A stretch of DNA of 64,000 nt from Methylobacterium gossipiicola (lineage in GTDB: Bacteria; Pseudomonadota; Alphaproteobacteria; Rhizobiales; Beijerinckiaceae): assembly GCF_900113485.1 (NCBI RefSeq), contig NZ_FOPM01000021.1:1-64000 (forward strand), written 5' to 3'. Both the position numbers and the translations under genes were made by a program. Below the pieces are notes generated by a model. It was not told where the DNA came from. It did no database searches and worked only from the letters and a program-made list of their open reading frames with translations. Numbering within the stretch: the first letter of the stretch is position 1; each line of letters starts with the position of its first letter. This document shows positions 1-9,762 of the stretch, in pieces.

Positions 1-161
1 CCGGCGTTGAAACCGGCGTAGAAGCCCGTCCAGGTGAACACCGGCACCGGCACGAACACCGGCGGCGGGGCGGCGCGGCGCGGCAGATCGGCGGCGAAAG
101 CGGAGCCGGCGATCAGGATGCCGGCGAGAGCAGTCGTGCTCCGAAGAAACGAATTCATCAT
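1..161 (-). CDS. Outer-membrane beta-barrel protein (Omp25/Omp31-like), N-terminal fragment
   Basis: This is the first 53 codons of a gene that runs off the left edge. Translation shows a signal peptide of about 24 residues ending in AFA before ADLP, a short proline-rich stretch, and then the motif WTGFYAG that opens the barrel in Hyphomicrobiales Omp25/Omp31-type proteins. Two ATGs stand in tandem at 161 and 158. AGAGGA at 171-166 lies 4 bases from the first and 7 from the second, so the second may be the real start. The family forms small outer-membrane barrels. The fragment is too short to say more about this member. Confidence 0.75.
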   Translation of the reverse strand, partial: MMNSFLRSTTALAGILIAGSAFAADLPRRAAPPPVFVPVPVFTWTGFYAGFNA

Positions 162-406
162 CTGGTCCTCTACTCATGCGCACCGCCGCTCCTTTTGGAG
201 ACATCCGGTGCAGTTCCCCGTCTTTAGGCCAGTCGCCCGAAAGAAGCTGTGCCTTTACGAACACGCCGCCGGCCGGGAACGCGGCCTCTTTGTGGCGGCG
301 TCGGCCTCGATTCTCGGACAACGCCCTGGCCAACGCGGATCTACGGCCAAGGTTCAACCGGAACACGCGTGTGGTCCGATATTTTTACGTCCGTGCCTGT
401 GCCGAT

Positions 407-1174
407 TCACACCAGCGCGATGGCTGAGATGAGCCGGCCGTAATCGGCCTCGTGCCGGTGGGTGGCGCGGCGGTAGCTGTAGAAGCGCTCCGGGTCGCCA
501 TAGGTGCAGGCCCCGAGGGCGTGGCATCCGGCCAGGCCCGCCCGGGCGAGGCGGTCCGAGATGAAGCCCGGCAGATCGAACTGGGCATGGTCCGGGCGGG
601 TGCCCGCGCCGAGGAAACCGTCGCAGCCGGGGGCCTCGGCGCGGAAGCGGGCGATGAAGTCGGGGCCGACTTCGTAGGCACTCTGGGAGATCGTCGGCCC
701 CAGCACGGCGACGATGCCGGAGCGGCGGGCGCCCAAGCCCTCCATGGCCGCCACCGTCGCGTCGATCACGCCCGTCAGCGCCCCCTTCCACCCGGCATGG
801 GCGGCACCGATCACGCCGTTCTCGGCATCGGCGAACAGGATCGGCCCGCAATCCGCCGTGGCGATGCCGAGGGCGAGGCCGCGCACCCGCGTCACCATGG
901 CGTCGGCCTGCGGCCGGGCCTCGAGGGCGAACGGAGCGTCCACCACCACGGCCGTGGCGGAATGGACCTGATACAGGCTCACGAGGTTGTCCGGCGCGAC
1001 GCCGAGGTGGGTCGCCATCCGGCGCCGGTTCTCCGCCACCCGCGCGGGCAGGTCGGCCGAGCCGAGACCGCCGTTGAGGGACGCGTAGAGGCCGTCCGAC
1101 ACCCCGCCCGCGCGGGTGAAGAACGCGTGGCGCAGGCCCGGCAGGCCGCTCAGTTCGGGGGCTTCGAGGAACAT
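407..1174 (-). CDS. pgeF: PgeF/YfiH family peptidoglycan-editing multicopper enzyme (polyphenol oxidase, laccase domain)
   Basis: The 255-residue product is full length for the PgeF/YfiH family. These cytoplasmic enzymes have been described as laccase-like and, in E. coli, as removing wrongly incorporated L-Ser from peptidoglycan precursors. The conserved metal-site residues are visible: His71 in QVHSA, Cys109 in TADCG and His126 in AAHAGWKG. The frame is open further upstream, but ATG 1174 is preceded by GAGGTCC at good spacing, so I use it. The gene diverges from the coiled-coil gene at 1395 across 220 bases. Family assignment is firm; the exact substrate in this organism is inferred. Confidence 0.88.
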   Translation of the reverse strand: MFLEAPELSGLPGLRHAFFTRAGGVSDGLYASLNGGLGSADLPARVAENRRRMATHLGVAPDNLVSLYQVHSATAVVVDAPFALEARPQADAMVTRVRGLALGIATADCGPILFADAENGVIGAAHAGWKGALTGVIDATVAAMEGLGARRSGIVAVLGPTISQSAYEVGPDFIARFRAEAPGCDGFLGAGTRPDHAQFDLPGFISDRLARAGLAGCHALGACTYGDPERFYSYRRATHRHEADYGRLISAIALV

Positions 1175-1394
1175 GGCTGGGACCTCCGGCGAGGGCGACG
1201 GGGCGAATCTGCTCGGCCGACGGAACTTGGCCGTATCGACCCCATGGCAGAGGCCACGATTGCGGCGAAGGCAAGGACCCGGGCCGAAACGGGGCGGCGC
1301 GCAGGCCAATACGAAACACGCCGTGCCTCGGCGACGGTTACCGATCATTAACTATGTTTTGATCGAATAGGGTCGAAAGCCGAGGTTAGATCCG

Positions 1395-2201
1395 ATGTCG
1401 GAACCCGTTCGTCAAATGCCTGTCAGCGACCGCGCAACCCCGACCGACCGCCCCGGTCGCGCGCAGCCCGGCCCCCTGCGGGACTGGCTCGCCACCATGA
1501 AGGCCACGACGGCCAGCCGCGGCACGATCACCATCCGTCCGGCGCCCACGCCTGCGCCGGAGCCCGTCGCCGAACCGGCCCACGCACTGACGGCCGACAC
1601 CGCGACGGATCTCGACGAGACGTTGCTGGTGCTGCCGACGGACGAAGCCGAGACGAAGCCCGACGCCGCGGAGGAGCCCTGGCCGGAGGCCGTGTCCTCG
1701 GAGACGGCCGACCTCCAGACGTCCCGCGCGGATGCGTTTCTGCCCGAGGCCCTGCCGCCGGAGGCGCCGAGCGCGCCCGAGCCTCAGCCCGTGGTTCAAC
1801 TCCTGCCCCAGCCCGCCGTCCAGCCCGCGCCCAAGGTGGGACTCCATTCCGCCGCGCGGATCGAGCTCACCCGTGATCTCTCGGAGCTGATGGCCGAGAA
1901 CCTCATGCTGAAGAACCGCCTGCGCCTCGAGAACGAGCGCTACGAAGGTCTTCAGGCCATGGTGGCGGACGAGTTGCGCGTCCTGCGCGGCGACGCCGAA
2001 GCCGATATGAAGATCCTCGACGCCGTCTGCGCCGAGCGCGACCAGCTTAAATCCCTCACGGCCAACGCCGCCCGCAAGATGCACGAGATGAGCGCCCGCA
2101 TCGAGAGCGACGTTGCGCTGCTCGCCGAGATGCGCTCCGAGCGCGATCTCTGGATGGCGCGGGCCGAGGCCCTGGCCCAGCCGCTGTTCCAGCGCCGCTG
2201 A
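1395..2201 (+). CDS. Hypothetical protein with C-terminal coiled coil
   Basis: I do not recognise a named family in this 268-residue protein. Residues 1-155 are low-complexity, rich in Pro, Ala, Glu and Thr, and probably disordered. Residues 158-262 are highly charged with heptad-like Leu and Met spacing and read as a long coiled coil. There is no signal peptide or membrane segment. GAGG lies upstream of the ATG, and the gene is followed by a strong bidirectional hairpin at 2221-2251, so it looks monocistronic. A scaffold or division-related role would be a guess. Confidence 0.75.
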   Translation: MSEPVRQMPVSDRATPTDRPGRAQPGPLRDWLATMKATTASRGTITIRPAPTPAPEPVAEPAHALTADTATDLDETLLVLPTDEAETKPDAAEEPWPEAVSSETADLQTSRADAFLPEALPPEAPSAPEPQPVVQLLPQPAVQPAPKVGLHSAARIELTRDLSELMAENLMLKNRLRLENERYEGLQAMVADELRVLRGDAEADMKILDAVCAERDQLKSLTANAARKMHEMSARIESDVALLAEMRSERDLWMARAEALAQPLFQRR

Positions 2202-2220
2202 GCGAAGCCCCGGAAAGGCC

Positions 2221-2251
2221 GAAGGCCCGCCCCCATGAGGGGCGGGCCTTC
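2221..2251. terminator. Perfect 13-bp hairpin, bidirectional terminator
   Basis: A 13-bp perfect stem (2221-2233 with 2239-2251) closes a 5-base loop. It lies 19 bases after the stop of the coiled-coil gene. It also lies downstream of the small minus-strand ORF at 2305-2376, so it can end transcription from both sides. Confidence 0.75.
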
Positions 2252-2304
2252 CATTGCCGAACCGCTTTGAGGTCCGGCCATTCCCTTGTTCTTCCCGCCG
2301 GGCG

Positions 2305-2376
2305 CTAGTGGGCAGCGCTGGAGGCGACGGTCCAGGTCAGGGTGGCCGGGGAGAGCGGCTGATGACAATGAGACAC
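2305..2376 (-). CDS. Putative 23-residue small protein with a perfect Shine-Dalgarno sequence
   Basis: A GTG at 2376 opens a 24-codon frame ending in TAG at 2305. The peptide starts MSHCHQPLSPATL and ends SSAAH, so Cys and three His are present, two of them in the HCH motif near the N terminus. Upstream, AAAGGAGGTGA (2391-2381) is fully complementary to the 3-prime tail of 16S rRNA, with 7 bases between AGGAGG and GTG. On the minus strand the ORF is followed by the hairpin at 2251-2221 and no other gene, so it would form its own short transcript. No family is recognised. It could be a metal-binding microprotein, a leader peptide of a short RNA, or a chance frame. Confidence 0.45.
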   Translation of the reverse strand: MSHCHQPLSPATLTWTVASSAAH

Positions 2377-2380
2377 TGGA

Positions 2381-2391
2381 TCACCTCCTTT
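2381..2391 (-). promoter_or_regulatory. Full-consensus Shine-Dalgarno sequence
   Basis: AAAGGAGGTGA read on the minus strand pairs perfectly with the anti-Shine-Dalgarno tail of 16S rRNA. Most genes in this window have only 4-6 matching bases. It sits 7 bases before the GTG of the small ORF and is the main support for translation there. Confidence 0.6.
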
Positions 2392-2548
2392 CGTTCGTTG
2401 CGACTGACAGGAAGGTAGGCGGGCGCCCTCGCTTTGAAAAGGGCCTCGGCTGCGCCCTTCCGCCGCCCCCGTCCGGCCCCGCCCTGGCCAGGCTCGAGCC
2501 TCGGGTCTAAACAGCGGCACCGCCCGCCGGGCGTGACCGGGACCCACC

Positions 2549-3634
2549 ATGTCTGCCAGCCCGCGCCCCCAGGCGCCCGACGAGGCCGCCCTCGACCCCG
2601 ATGCCATGCGCCAGCCCCTGGCCGATGCATGGTACTGCGTCGCCCGCTCGGACGCCCTGACGAGCAACGCGCTCAAAGCCGTCGAACTCAACGGCGAGCA
2701 GATCGTCCTCGGGCGCGACGCGTCGGGGACCGCCTTCGCCCTGCGCGACCGCTGCCCGCATCGCGGCATGGCCCTGTCGAAGGGGCGCTTCGACGGCACC
2801 GGCCTGACCTGCCCGTTCCACGGCTGGCGCTTCGGCACCGACGGCCGCTGCCGCGACGTGCCGACGCTCTCATCCTCCGATGCCGCCGATTTCTCGAAGA
2901 TCGCCGTCCATCGCTTTCCCGTCCGGGAGAGCGCCGGCTTCGCGTGGGTCAATCCCCATCTCGGGAGCCCTTCGGGCGCCGACGTGCCGGCCCTGCCCGA
3001 ACTCGGCTTCACGGCCGCCGGCTCCGTCGTCATCGAACTCGTGGTCGAGGCGTCCTACGACCTCACCACCTTGAGCCTCGTCGATCCCGGCCACGTCGCC
3101 TTCGTGCACGATTCGTGGTGGTTCCGCCCCTCGAAGGACCTGCGCGAGAAGGTGAAGACCTTCACGCCGACGCCGCACGGCTTCACCATGACGAGCCACG
3201 CCACCACCACGAGTTCGCCGGTCTATCGGCTGCTCGGGGGCGTCCCCTCGGTGGAGATCGAGTTCCGCCTGCCGGGCGTGCGCCTGGAGCGGATCGTGGC
3301 GGGGGCCAAGCGTGTGGCGAACTATACCTTCGCGACGCCCCTGACCCATAACCGCACGATGCTCACCAACGCCCTGTACTGGAACATGCCGGCCCTGAAC
3401 CTGCTGAAGCCCGTGGCTCGGCCGCTGATGCGCCAGTTCCTCACCCAGGACCAGCAGGTGCTGCAGCACGCGCAAGCCGGCCTCGATCGCAAGCCCACCA
3501 TGGTGCTGTTCGGCCAGGGTGATCTGCCATCGCAATGGTACTTTCGCCTGAAGCGCGAAGCCCTCACGGCCGCCCGCGAGGGACGGCCCTTCGCTAATCC
3601 CCTGGTGACGCAGGAGCTGCGCTGGCGCTCTTAA
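2549..3634 (+). CDS. Rieske [2Fe-2S] non-heme iron oxygenase, alpha subunit type
   Basis: The 361-residue protein has an N-terminal Rieske domain with ligands Cys69, His71, Cys88 and His91 (CPH and CPFH). Asp179, His182 and His187 then appear with the spacing D-x2-H-x4-H of the mononuclear iron site. This is the layout of terminal oxygenases such as phenoxybenzoate dioxygenase and vanillate O-demethylase, which hydroxylate or demethylate an organic substrate using electrons from a separate reductase. No reductase or ferredoxin gene is nearby, so the partner must lie elsewhere. The substrate cannot be told from sequence. The MBL-fold gene at 3685 follows after 50 bases and may be co-transcribed. 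Confidence 0.85.
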   Translation: MSASPRPQAPDEAALDPDAMRQPLADAWYCVARSDALTSNALKAVELNGEQIVLGRDASGTAFALRDRCPHRGMALSKGRFDGTGLTCPFHGWRFGTDGRCRDVPTLSSSDAADFSKIAVHRFPVRESAGFAWVNPHLGSPSGADVPALPELGFTAAGSVVIELVVEASYDLTTLSLVDPGHVAFVHDSWWFRPSKDLREKVKTFTPTPHGFTMTSHATTTSSPVYRLLGGVPSVEIEFRLPGVRLERIVAGAKRVANYTFATPLTHNRTMLTNALYWNMPALNLLKPVARPLMRQFLTQDQQVLQHAQAGLDRKPTMVLFGQGDLPSQWYFRLKREALTAAREGRPFANPLVTQELRWRS

Positions 3635-3684
3635 GCGAAGCGTCGCGGCTTGATTGCGTGGGCGCGGCAGCCATCTCGGGTTCC

Positions 3685-4758
3685 ATGAAACGCAACAGCC
3701 TCCTCGCCGCCCTCAGCGCCGCCACGGTGATGACCCTCGGGGGCGTCGGCTATGCCGCGCACAAGCGGGGGCGCAACCCGTATTACCGGGGGCCGAAGAG
3801 CGACCATTTCGACGGTCTGCGCTTCCACGGCCCCGACCAGCCCGCCGACAAGACCCTGGCGGACCTGCGCAACTGGAAGAAACTGCGCGGGATCGAGAGC
3901 CCGCCGCGCGTCACGTGGCCGGGGGACGCACCGAGCCCGTTTCGCGATTTGCCGCCCGAGCGGCACGCGGGCCTGCGTGTCACCCTCATCGGGCACGCGA
4001 GCTACCTGTTCCAGGTGGCGGGCCGCAACATCCTGGTCGATCCCGTTTATGCCCGCCGGGCGAGCCCCGTGCGCTTCGCCGGGCCGAAGCGCGTGAATCC
4101 GCCGGGCATCGCCTACGGCGACCTGCCGCCCATCGACGCCGTGCTCATCACCCACAACCATTACGACCATCTCGACGGCCCCACCGTCGCGCGCCTGTGG
4201 CAGGATCATCAGCCGCTGATCCTGGCGCCGCTGGGCAACGACACCATCCTGCGCGCCTACGACGACACCATGCATGTGGAAACCCGCGACTGGGGCGAGG
4301 TCCTCGACCTCGGCGGCGGGTTAAACATCCACCTCACCCCCGCCAACCATTGGTCGGCGCGGGGGCTCAACGACAAGCGCATGGCCCTGTGGGGCTCGTT
4401 CGTGCTGACCACGCCCGTGGGGGTGGTCTACCATTCGGGCGACACCGCCTTTCGCGGCGGTGGCATCTTTCGGGACGCGCGGGCCCGGTTCGGGCCGCCG
4501 CGCCTCGCCACCCTGCCCATCGGCGCCTACGAGCCGCGCTGGTTCATGCGCGACCAGCACATGGACCCGGACGAGGCCGTGGCGGCGGGGTTGCTCCTCG
4601 GCGCCGACCGGATGATCGGCCACCATTGGGGCACGTTCCAGTTGACCGACGAGGGCATCGAACAGCCGGTCGAGGCCCTGGCCGTCGCCTGCGCCGAACA
4701 GGGCCTCGATCCGGAGCGTTTTCAGGCGTTCCGGCCCGGGCAGGTCTGGGAGGCCTGA
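3685..4758 (+). CDS. Metallo-beta-lactamase-fold hydrolase (NAPE-PLD/UlaG-like)
   Basis: The 357-residue protein has a hydrophobic N-terminal segment (about residues 5-25) that could be an anchor or an uncleaved signal. The metal motif HNHYDHLD follows at residues 157-164 in a beta-lactamase superfamily fold. The final HHWGTF near residue 312 is typical of the NAPE-PLD/UlaG branch, which hydrolyses phosphodiester or lactone bonds. I start at the ATG before KRNSLL because that places the hydrophobic segment at the N terminus; the open frame reaches 27 bases further up. It lies 50 bases after the Rieske gene, which makes a two-gene unit plausible. The true substrate is unknown. Confidence 0.8.
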   Translation: MKRNSLLAALSAATVMTLGGVGYAAHKRGRNPYYRGPKSDHFDGLRFHGPDQPADKTLADLRNWKKLRGIESPPRVTWPGDAPSPFRDLPPERHAGLRVTLIGHASYLFQVAGRNILVDPVYARRASPVRFAGPKRVNPPGIAYGDLPPIDAVLITHNHYDHLDGPTVARLWQDHQPLILAPLGNDTILRAYDDTMHVETRDWGEVLDLGGGLNIHLTPANHWSARGLNDKRMALWGSFVLTTPVGVVYHSGDTAFRGGGIFRDARARFGPPRLATLPIGAYEPRWFMRDQHMDPDEAVAAGLLLGADRMIGHHWGTFQLTDEGIEQPVEALAVACAEQGLDPERFQAFRPGQVWEA

Positions 4759-4820
4759 GACCGTTTCCGGACGGGAGCCGCGCAGCGGCGCCCGATCCGG
4801 GGTCCGGCACGAGACGTCGC

Positions 4821-4854
4821 GAAGCGTCCGCCTGTGTCGCCGGCGCGACGCTTC
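4821..4854. terminator. Possible terminator between convergent genes
   Basis: GAAGCGTC (4821-4828) pairs with GACGCTTC (4847-4854) around an 18-base loop that can itself fold. It lies between the convergent MBL-fold gene and hslU. There is no clear T tract, so this is a weak call. Confidence 0.35.
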
Positions 4855-4901
4855 CTGCAGCGGGTCCCGGATCGCCCCCCGGGCGTCCGGGACGGGGGGG
4901 G

Positions 4902-6215
4902 TCAGAGGATGAACCGGCTCAGATCCGCATTGGCTGCCAAGCTCTCCACCCGCGACCGCACATAGGCGGCGTCGATGGGGACGGTCTCGCCCGAGCGGTC
5001 GGTGGCGGTGAACGAGATCTCGTCGATCACCCGTTCCAGCACCGTCTGGAGCCGGCGGGCGCCGATATTCTCCACGGAGTTGTTCACGTCGACGGCCACC
5101 CGCGCGAGGGCGTCGACGGCGTCGTCGGTAAAATCGAGGGTCACGCCCTCGGTCTGCATCAGGGCGACGGTCTGTTTCAGGAGGCTCGCCTCCGTGGTGG
5201 TGAGGATCTGCTTGAAATCCTCCACCGTCAGGGGCTGCAGCTCGACGCGGATCGGTAGGCGGCCCTGCAATTCGGGTAGGAGGTCGGACGGCTTCGAGAC
5301 GTGGAACGCGCCCGACGCGATGAACAGGATGTGGTCGGTCTTCACGGGCCCGTGCTTCGTCGCCACCGTGGTGCCCTCGATGAGGGGCAGGAGGTCGCGC
5401 TGCACGCCCTCGCGGGACACGTCGGCCGAGGAGCGTCCCTCACGGGCGCAGATCTTGTCGATCTCATCAAGGAACACGATGCCGTTGTTCTCGACCTCGC
5501 GGATCGCCTCCTGGGTCAGGGCCTCGGCATCGACGAGCTTGTCGGATTCCTCCGCCAGCAGCGGCGCATAGGCGTCCTTCACGGTCATGCGGCGGGGCTT
5601 GCTCTTCTGGCCGCCGAGGGCCTTGCCGAGCATGTCGCCGAGATTCACCGCCCCCATGGAGGCGCCGGGCATGCCGGGAATCTCGAACATCGGCAGGCCG
5701 GCCGGCGCGCCGCCGGCGAGCTCGATCTCGACCTCCTTGTCGTCGAGTTCGCTCGCCCGCAGCTTCTTCCGGAAGCTGTCGCGGGTGGTCTGGCTCGCCG
5801 TCGGGCCGACCAGGGCGTCGAGGATGCGGGCTTCCGCCGCCGCTTCCGCCTTGGCCTTCACCGAACGGCGCTTCTCCTCGCGCACGAGGCCGATGCCGAT
5901 CTCCACGAGGTCGCGCACGATCTGCTCGACGTCGCGGCCGACATAGCCGACCTCCGTGAACTTGGTGGCCTCGATCTTGAGGAACGGCGCGCCGGCCAGG
6001 CGCGCGAGGCGGCGGGCGATCTCGGTCTTGCCGCAGCCCGTGGGGCCGATCATCAGGATGTTCTTCGGCGCCACCTCCTCGCGCAGGGGGCCGGTGAGCT
6101 GCTGCCGGCGCCAGCGGTTGCGCAGCGCGATGGCGACGGCGCGCTTGGCATCGGTCTGGCCGACGATGAAGCGGTCGAGTTCCGAGACGATCTCGCGGGG
6201 GGAAAAGGTGGTCAT
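4902..6215 (-). CDS. hslU: HslU, ATPase subunit of the HslVU protease
   Basis: The 437-residue AAA+ unfoldase feeds substrates into the HslV proteolytic chamber in the cytoplasm. Visible features are Walker A GPTGCGKT (57-64), the pore loop GYVGRD (90-95), the I-domain insertion (about 110-235), Walker B FLDEID (248-253), and the conserved C-terminal tail SRFIL that docks into HslV. Length matches the family. The start ATG 6215 overlaps the TGA of the upstream membrane-protein gene by one base, so translation is probably coupled. HslV is not adjacent but lies about 3 kb upstream on the same strand. Confidence 0.96.
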   Translation of the reverse strand: MTTFSPREIVSELDRFIVGQTDAKRAVAIALRNRWRRQQLTGPLREEVAPKNILMIGPTGCGKTEIARRLARLAGAPFLKIEATKFTEVGYVGRDVEQIVRDLVEIGIGLVREEKRRSVKAKAEAAAEARILDALVGPTASQTTRDSFRKKLRASELDDKEVEIELAGGAPAGLPMFEIPGMPGASMGAVNLGDMLGKALGGQKSKPRRMTVKDAYAPLLAEESDKLVDAEALTQEAIREVENNGIVFLDEIDKICAREGRSSADVSREGVQRDLLPLIEGTTVATKHGPVKTDHILFIASGAFHVSKPSDLLPELQGRLPIRVELQPLTVEDFKQILTTTEASLLKQTVALMQTEGVTLDFTDDAVDALARVAVDVNNSVENIGARRLQTVLERVIDEISFTATDRSGETVPIDAAYVRSRVESLAANADLSRFIL

Positions 6216-7333
6216 CACGCTCCGATGGGGTGCGGCAGCCGGGCTGCCCAGGGGCGGGGGAGGGCGCGCAGGACGCGGGCGCGCAAGGGGTGCCATCCGG
6301 CGCTGAGCGCGAGGATGAACGCGCCGAGGAGGAGGAGGCTCGCCGGAACGGTGGCGCCGGTGACGCCGGCGTCGCGGACCAGCCGTCCGAAGGCGATGCC
6401 GGCATAGACGAGGCCGGAGACGAGGAGCGCCCGGCGGTCGATGGCCAGCGCCACGACGGCGAGGGCGAGCACGATGGCGAGGACCCCGAGCGTCGCGCCC
6501 CGATCCGCCTCGCCGGCACCCGCGAGTTCGCTCAGCACCGGATGCACGAGGAGGGGCGCGGCGAGGAGGTGGAGCCAGAAGGCGATGTCCGTGCGGCGGG
6601 TGATGCGGGCCGGGTCGGCGAGGTCGAACCGCATGGCGAGGGCGAAGACCGCCAGACCCGCCGCGCACAGCAAGCCGGGAATGGACGCCTGGACGAAGTC
6701 CGGTGCCGCCGCCAGCATCAGGGCGAAGGCGAGGCCGATGCCGGCCGCCGCGCCGGCCGCCACGGTGATCGGCACGGCGAAGCGCCGGTAATGCGCGGCG
6801 ACGAGGAGGACGGTCCCGAAGGTGGCGCCCGCCAGAGGCAGGGCGCGGGTGGGGCGCGGACCGATGAGATCGGGCCACGAGCCCCCGCCTTCCGCGAGAC
6901 CGAGGGCCGCCGCCAGGGTCGCGAAACCGGCCTCCCCGAAGGCCAGGAGGAGCACGATGCTCGGCAGGGCCATGCGCCGGCGCCGGGTGAAGAATTCGGC
7001 GAGCCCCCAGGCGAAGATCGCCACGAGGGCGTTGCCCAGGACTGCGCCGAGATACTCGTGGCCGAAGACGGTCGCGGACCCGAGGAACAGCCCGAGGCCG
7101 AGGGTCACGAAGATGTCGGCGAAGCCCGTGACGAAGCGCAGGCGTTCGTCGTCGCGGGGCTCGTCCGAACCGGCGCCGCCGTCCCGCGCCAACCGGTCGA
7201 GGGCGAGGGCCTGATCGCCCGTGATGATGCCCCGGGCGACGCCCTCGCGCAGGAATGCTGTCGAGCCCGCGAGGGGGCCGGGGATCGGGCCGTCACCGGG
7301 TCCGGCGGCGGGGGCGGGGGCGGTCTGTTGCAC
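6215..7333 (-). CDS. DUF2157-like multi-pass membrane protein
   Basis: The 372-residue protein has a short cytoplasmic N-terminal part (about 1-65) with a [14 protein letters not shown] segment like that of DUF2157 proteins. About ten or eleven hydrophobic helices follow from residue 66 to 355. No catalytic motif is visible. Its stop overlaps the hslU start (TGATG), so it is expected to be on the hslU message. Its role is unknown; the physical link to hslU suggests only shared expression. The DUF2157 assignment is from general resemblance and would need a profile search. Confidence 0.75.
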   Translation of the reverse strand: MQQTAPAPAAGPGDGPIPGPLAGSTAFLREGVARGIITGDQALALDRLARDGGAGSDEPRDDERLRFVTGFADIFVTLGLGLFLGSATVFGHEYLGAVLGNALVAIFAWGLAEFFTRRRRMALPSIVLLLAFGEAGFATLAAALGLAEGGGSWPDLIGPRPTRALPLAGATFGTVLLVAAHYRRFAVPITVAAGAAAGIGLAFALMLAAAPDFVQASIPGLLCAAGLAVFALAMRFDLADPARITRRTDIAFWLHLLAAPLLVHPVLSELAGAGEADRGATLGVLAIVLALAVVALAIDRRALLVSGLVYAGIAFGRLVRDAGVTGATVPASLLLLGAFILALSAGWHPLRARVLRALPRPWAARLPHPIGA

Positions 7334-7399
7334 AGGGTGGACTTAAGCGCGCGCGGCCCGCCTGACCAGTGTGGCGCGCCGCGTGGTCTGGTTCGCGGA

Positions 7400-9070
7400 T
7401 CAGGCCGCCCGGATCGTGCCGACGAAGCCCGAGACCTCGCCGTCGAGGCTGCCCGTGCGGCGCGAGAGTTCGGCTGCCGCGTCGAGGACCCGCGCGGCGC
7501 CGGTCCCGACCTCGGCCGCCGCGGCGCGGACCTGCCCCATGGTCTGGGTCACGTCCTGGGTGCCGTGGGCGGCGTCCGAGATGCTGCGGGCGATGGCCTG
7601 GGTGGCGATCTTCTGTTCTTCCACCGCCGTGGCCACGCCGCGCGCGATGCCGTGCACGTCGCCGATGGTGGTGCCGATCTCCGCGATGGCGTCCACGGTC
7701 TCGCGGGTCGCCGCCTGGATGGTGGCGATCTGCGTGGTGATCTCCTCCGTCGCCCGGGTGGTCTGGTTGGCGAGTTCCTTCACCTCGGCCGCGACGACGG
7801 CGAAGCCCCGTCCGGCTTCGCCGGCGCGGGCCGCCTCGATGGTGGCGTTCAGCGCCAGCAGGTTGGTCTGGCCGGCGATGTTGGAGATGAGGGCGACGAC
7901 GTCGCCGATGCGGGCGGCGCTGGTGGCGAGGACATCGACCCGCGACCGGGTGCGCTCGGCGCTCGCCACGGCCCCGGCGGCGGCCGAGGAGGTCTGGGCG
8001 ACCTGATGGCCGATGGCGTCGGCCGTGGCGGCGAGTTCTTCCGTGGCGGCGGCGACGGCCTGGACGTTGTGGGCGGTGGTGTTGGCCACCGCCATCACGG
8101 CACCCGACCGGGTCTCGGCATCGGCGGCGTTGCGGGCCATGGCGCGGGCGGTCTCTTCCAGGGCCGAGGCCGCGCCCGACAGGGTGCCGACGAGGTCGCC
8201 GACGCTGCCCTGGAACCGGTCGGCGAGGTCGACCCGTTCGCTGCGGCGCCGCGCGCTGGCGTCGCGGGCGGCCCGATCCTGCTCGGACCGCAACGTCTCG
8301 GCTTCCCGCATGGCGCCGGCGAAGACCTGCATGCTCTCCTCGATCTCGCCGATCTCGTCCTTGCGCGGCGTCGTGGCCGGCAGGGTGTGGTCGCCGGCCG
8401 AGAGGCGCCGGATGGCGGCGGAGACGCCGACGAGGGGGCGGGCGATCTGATAGTGGCCGATGACGATGCCGAGACCCAGGCAGCCGAGGGGGCCGAGGAC
8501 GGCGAGGAGGCCGAGGACGATCATCCGATGCTCATAGAGCTCGTCGGCGGAGCGTTGAATTTCCGTGAGACGCGCCTGACCGTCGGCCGTGAGGGCATCG
8601 ATGCTGGCCTGCAGGAGCTTGCGATTGTTCCGGTTGTTCAGGGTGAACCCCTGATCGGCGGCGGCCTTCGGCGACACTTCGGTGCCGAGGCGCGCCGTCT
8701 CCAGGCGAAAGATCCTGAAGCTCGCGATCTGCTCGAGCACCTTCGCGAACAGGGTCTCCTCCGTCGCCGTGAGGCGGGGCGGCCAGGACTTGAGCAGATC
8801 GTCGATCTTCACCAGATTCTCACGCAGGCCTGCGGCGTGCGTGGCGGCGTCGGTCGTGTCCTTGCTCGCGTAGATGCCGCGCGATTCGAGCACCACGGTG
8901 GTGACGTAGCGGTTGAGCTTGGCGGCATCGAGGGCGCGCTGGCTCGCCTCCCGCCCACGGATGACGGTATCTTCCAGGTCTTGCACCGTGGCGAGGCCGA
9001 GGCCCGCCGCGAGAAGGGTCATGGCGCTGCAGGCGATGACGAAGGCGAGAATTTTTGCCCGAATACGCAC
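7400..9070 (-). CDS. Methyl-accepting chemotaxis protein
   Basis: The 556-residue receptor has a transmembrane helix at about 7-27 and a periplasmic helical domain at 28-182 that looks like a four-helix-bundle sensor. A second transmembrane helix (183-205), a HAMP domain (206-258) and a long cytoplasmic signalling domain follow. The conserved hairpin tip around 411-434 contains [17 protein letters not shown], which contacts CheA and CheW. No C-terminal NWETF-like CheR tether is present. The ligand is unknown and no other che gene is in the window. It stands between hslV and hslU on the same strand, 62 bases downstream of hslV. Confidence 0.93.
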   Translation of the reverse strand: MRIRAKILAFVIACSAMTLLAAGLGLATVQDLEDTVIRGREASQRALDAAKLNRYVTTVVLESRGIYASKDTTDAATHAAGLRENLVKIDDLLKSWPPRLTATEETLFAKVLEQIASFRIFRLETARLGTEVSPKAAADQGFTLNNRNNRKLLQASIDALTADGQARLTEIQRSADELYEHRMIVLGLLAVLGPLGCLGLGIVIGHYQIARPLVGVSAAIRRLSAGDHTLPATTPRKDEIGEIEESMQVFAGAMREAETLRSEQDRAARDASARRRSERVDLADRFQGSVGDLVGTLSGAASALEETARAMARNAADAETRSGAVMAVANTTAHNVQAVAAATEELAATADAIGHQVAQTSSAAAGAVASAERTRSRVDVLATSAARIGDVVALISNIAGQTNLLALNATIEAARAGEAGRGFAVVAAEVKELANQTTRATEEITTQIATIQAATRETVDAIAEIGTTIGDVHGIARGVATAVEEQKIATQAIARSISDAAHGTQDVTQTMGQVRAAAAEVGTGAARVLDAAAELSRRTGSLDGEVSGFVGTIRAA

Positions 9071-9132
9071 CGCGCCCGACCCTCGAAACGATACTTTCGA
9101 GGGGGTCTTAGGCCAAAGATGAAAATATCCCG

Positions 9133-9726
9133 TTAATCTCCGCGCGATGTCGCGGGTTTTTCAGCATCGACGGCGTCGAGGGATTCGATCACGAGGCTTC
9201 CATTGGTATAGACACAAATCTCCGCCGCGATTCCCATGGCGCGGCGCACGATCGTCTCGGCATCGTGGCTGCCGTCCTCAAGTGCTCGGGCGGCCGCCAG
9301 GGCATAATTGCCGCCGGAGCCAATGGCCATGACCCCGTGTTCGGGTTCGAGCACGTCGCCGGAGCCGGACAGCAGCAGGCTGACCTCACGGTCGGCCACC
9401 AGCATCATGGCTTCGAGGCGGCGCAGGTAGCGGTCCGTGCGCCAATCCTTCGTGAGTTCGACGCAGGCGCGGGTGAGCTGCCCCGGATATTGCTCCAATT
9501 TGGCTTCCAGCCGCTCGAACAGCGTGAAGGCGTCGGCGGTGGCTCCGGCGAATCCGCCGATGACCGAGCCCTTGGCGAGGCGGCGGACCTTCCGGGCGTT
9601 CCCCTTCACGATGGTCTGGCCGAGACTGACCTGTCCATCGCCGCCGATGACGACGCGGCCGCCCTTGCGCACCATGAGGATGGTGGTCGCGTGCATCTGA
9701 GGCGGTCCGCTGGTTTCGTGTGCCAA
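9133..9726 (-). CDS. hslV: HslV, peptidase subunit of the HslVU protease
   Basis: This Ntn-hydrolase forms the proteolytic double ring that works with HslU. The catalytic N-terminal Thr is the first Thr of TTILMV, followed by GGDGQVSLG, the family hallmark. Two starts are possible. TTG 9726 has GGGAGA at good spacing and gives 197 residues. ATG 9696 gives 187, nearer the usual 175-185, but has a weaker ribosome site. Either form would have to be trimmed to expose the Thr. A sigma32-like promoter lies 37-65 bases upstream. Between hslV and hslU lie two unrelated genes, which is unusual. Confidence 0.94.
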   Translation of the reverse strand: MAHETSGPPQMHATTILMVRKGGRVVIGGDGQVSLGQTIVKGNARKVRRLAKGSVIGGFAGATADAFTLFERLEAKLEQYPGQLTRACVELTKDWRTDRYLRRLEAMMLVADREVSLLLSGSGDVLEPEHGVMAIGSGGNYALAAARALEDGSHDAETIVRRAMGIAAEICVYTNGSLVIESLDAVDAEKPATSRGD

Positions 9727-9762
9727 GGCTGTCTCCCGTTCCCGTCGTCCGGTCCGATCGGG

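Noticed and set aside
2376..2392. A 17-base match to the 3-prime end of 16S rRNA (CTGGATCACCTCCTTTC)
   Set aside because: No other 16S rRNA sequence is upstream, so this is not an rRNA fragment. It is better explained as a full-consensus Shine-Dalgarno sequence on the minus strand.
6230..9136. A plus-strand open frame of about 968 codons
   Set aside because: It lies opposite the DUF2157-like and chemotaxis receptor genes, and its translation is the compositional shadow of those genes.
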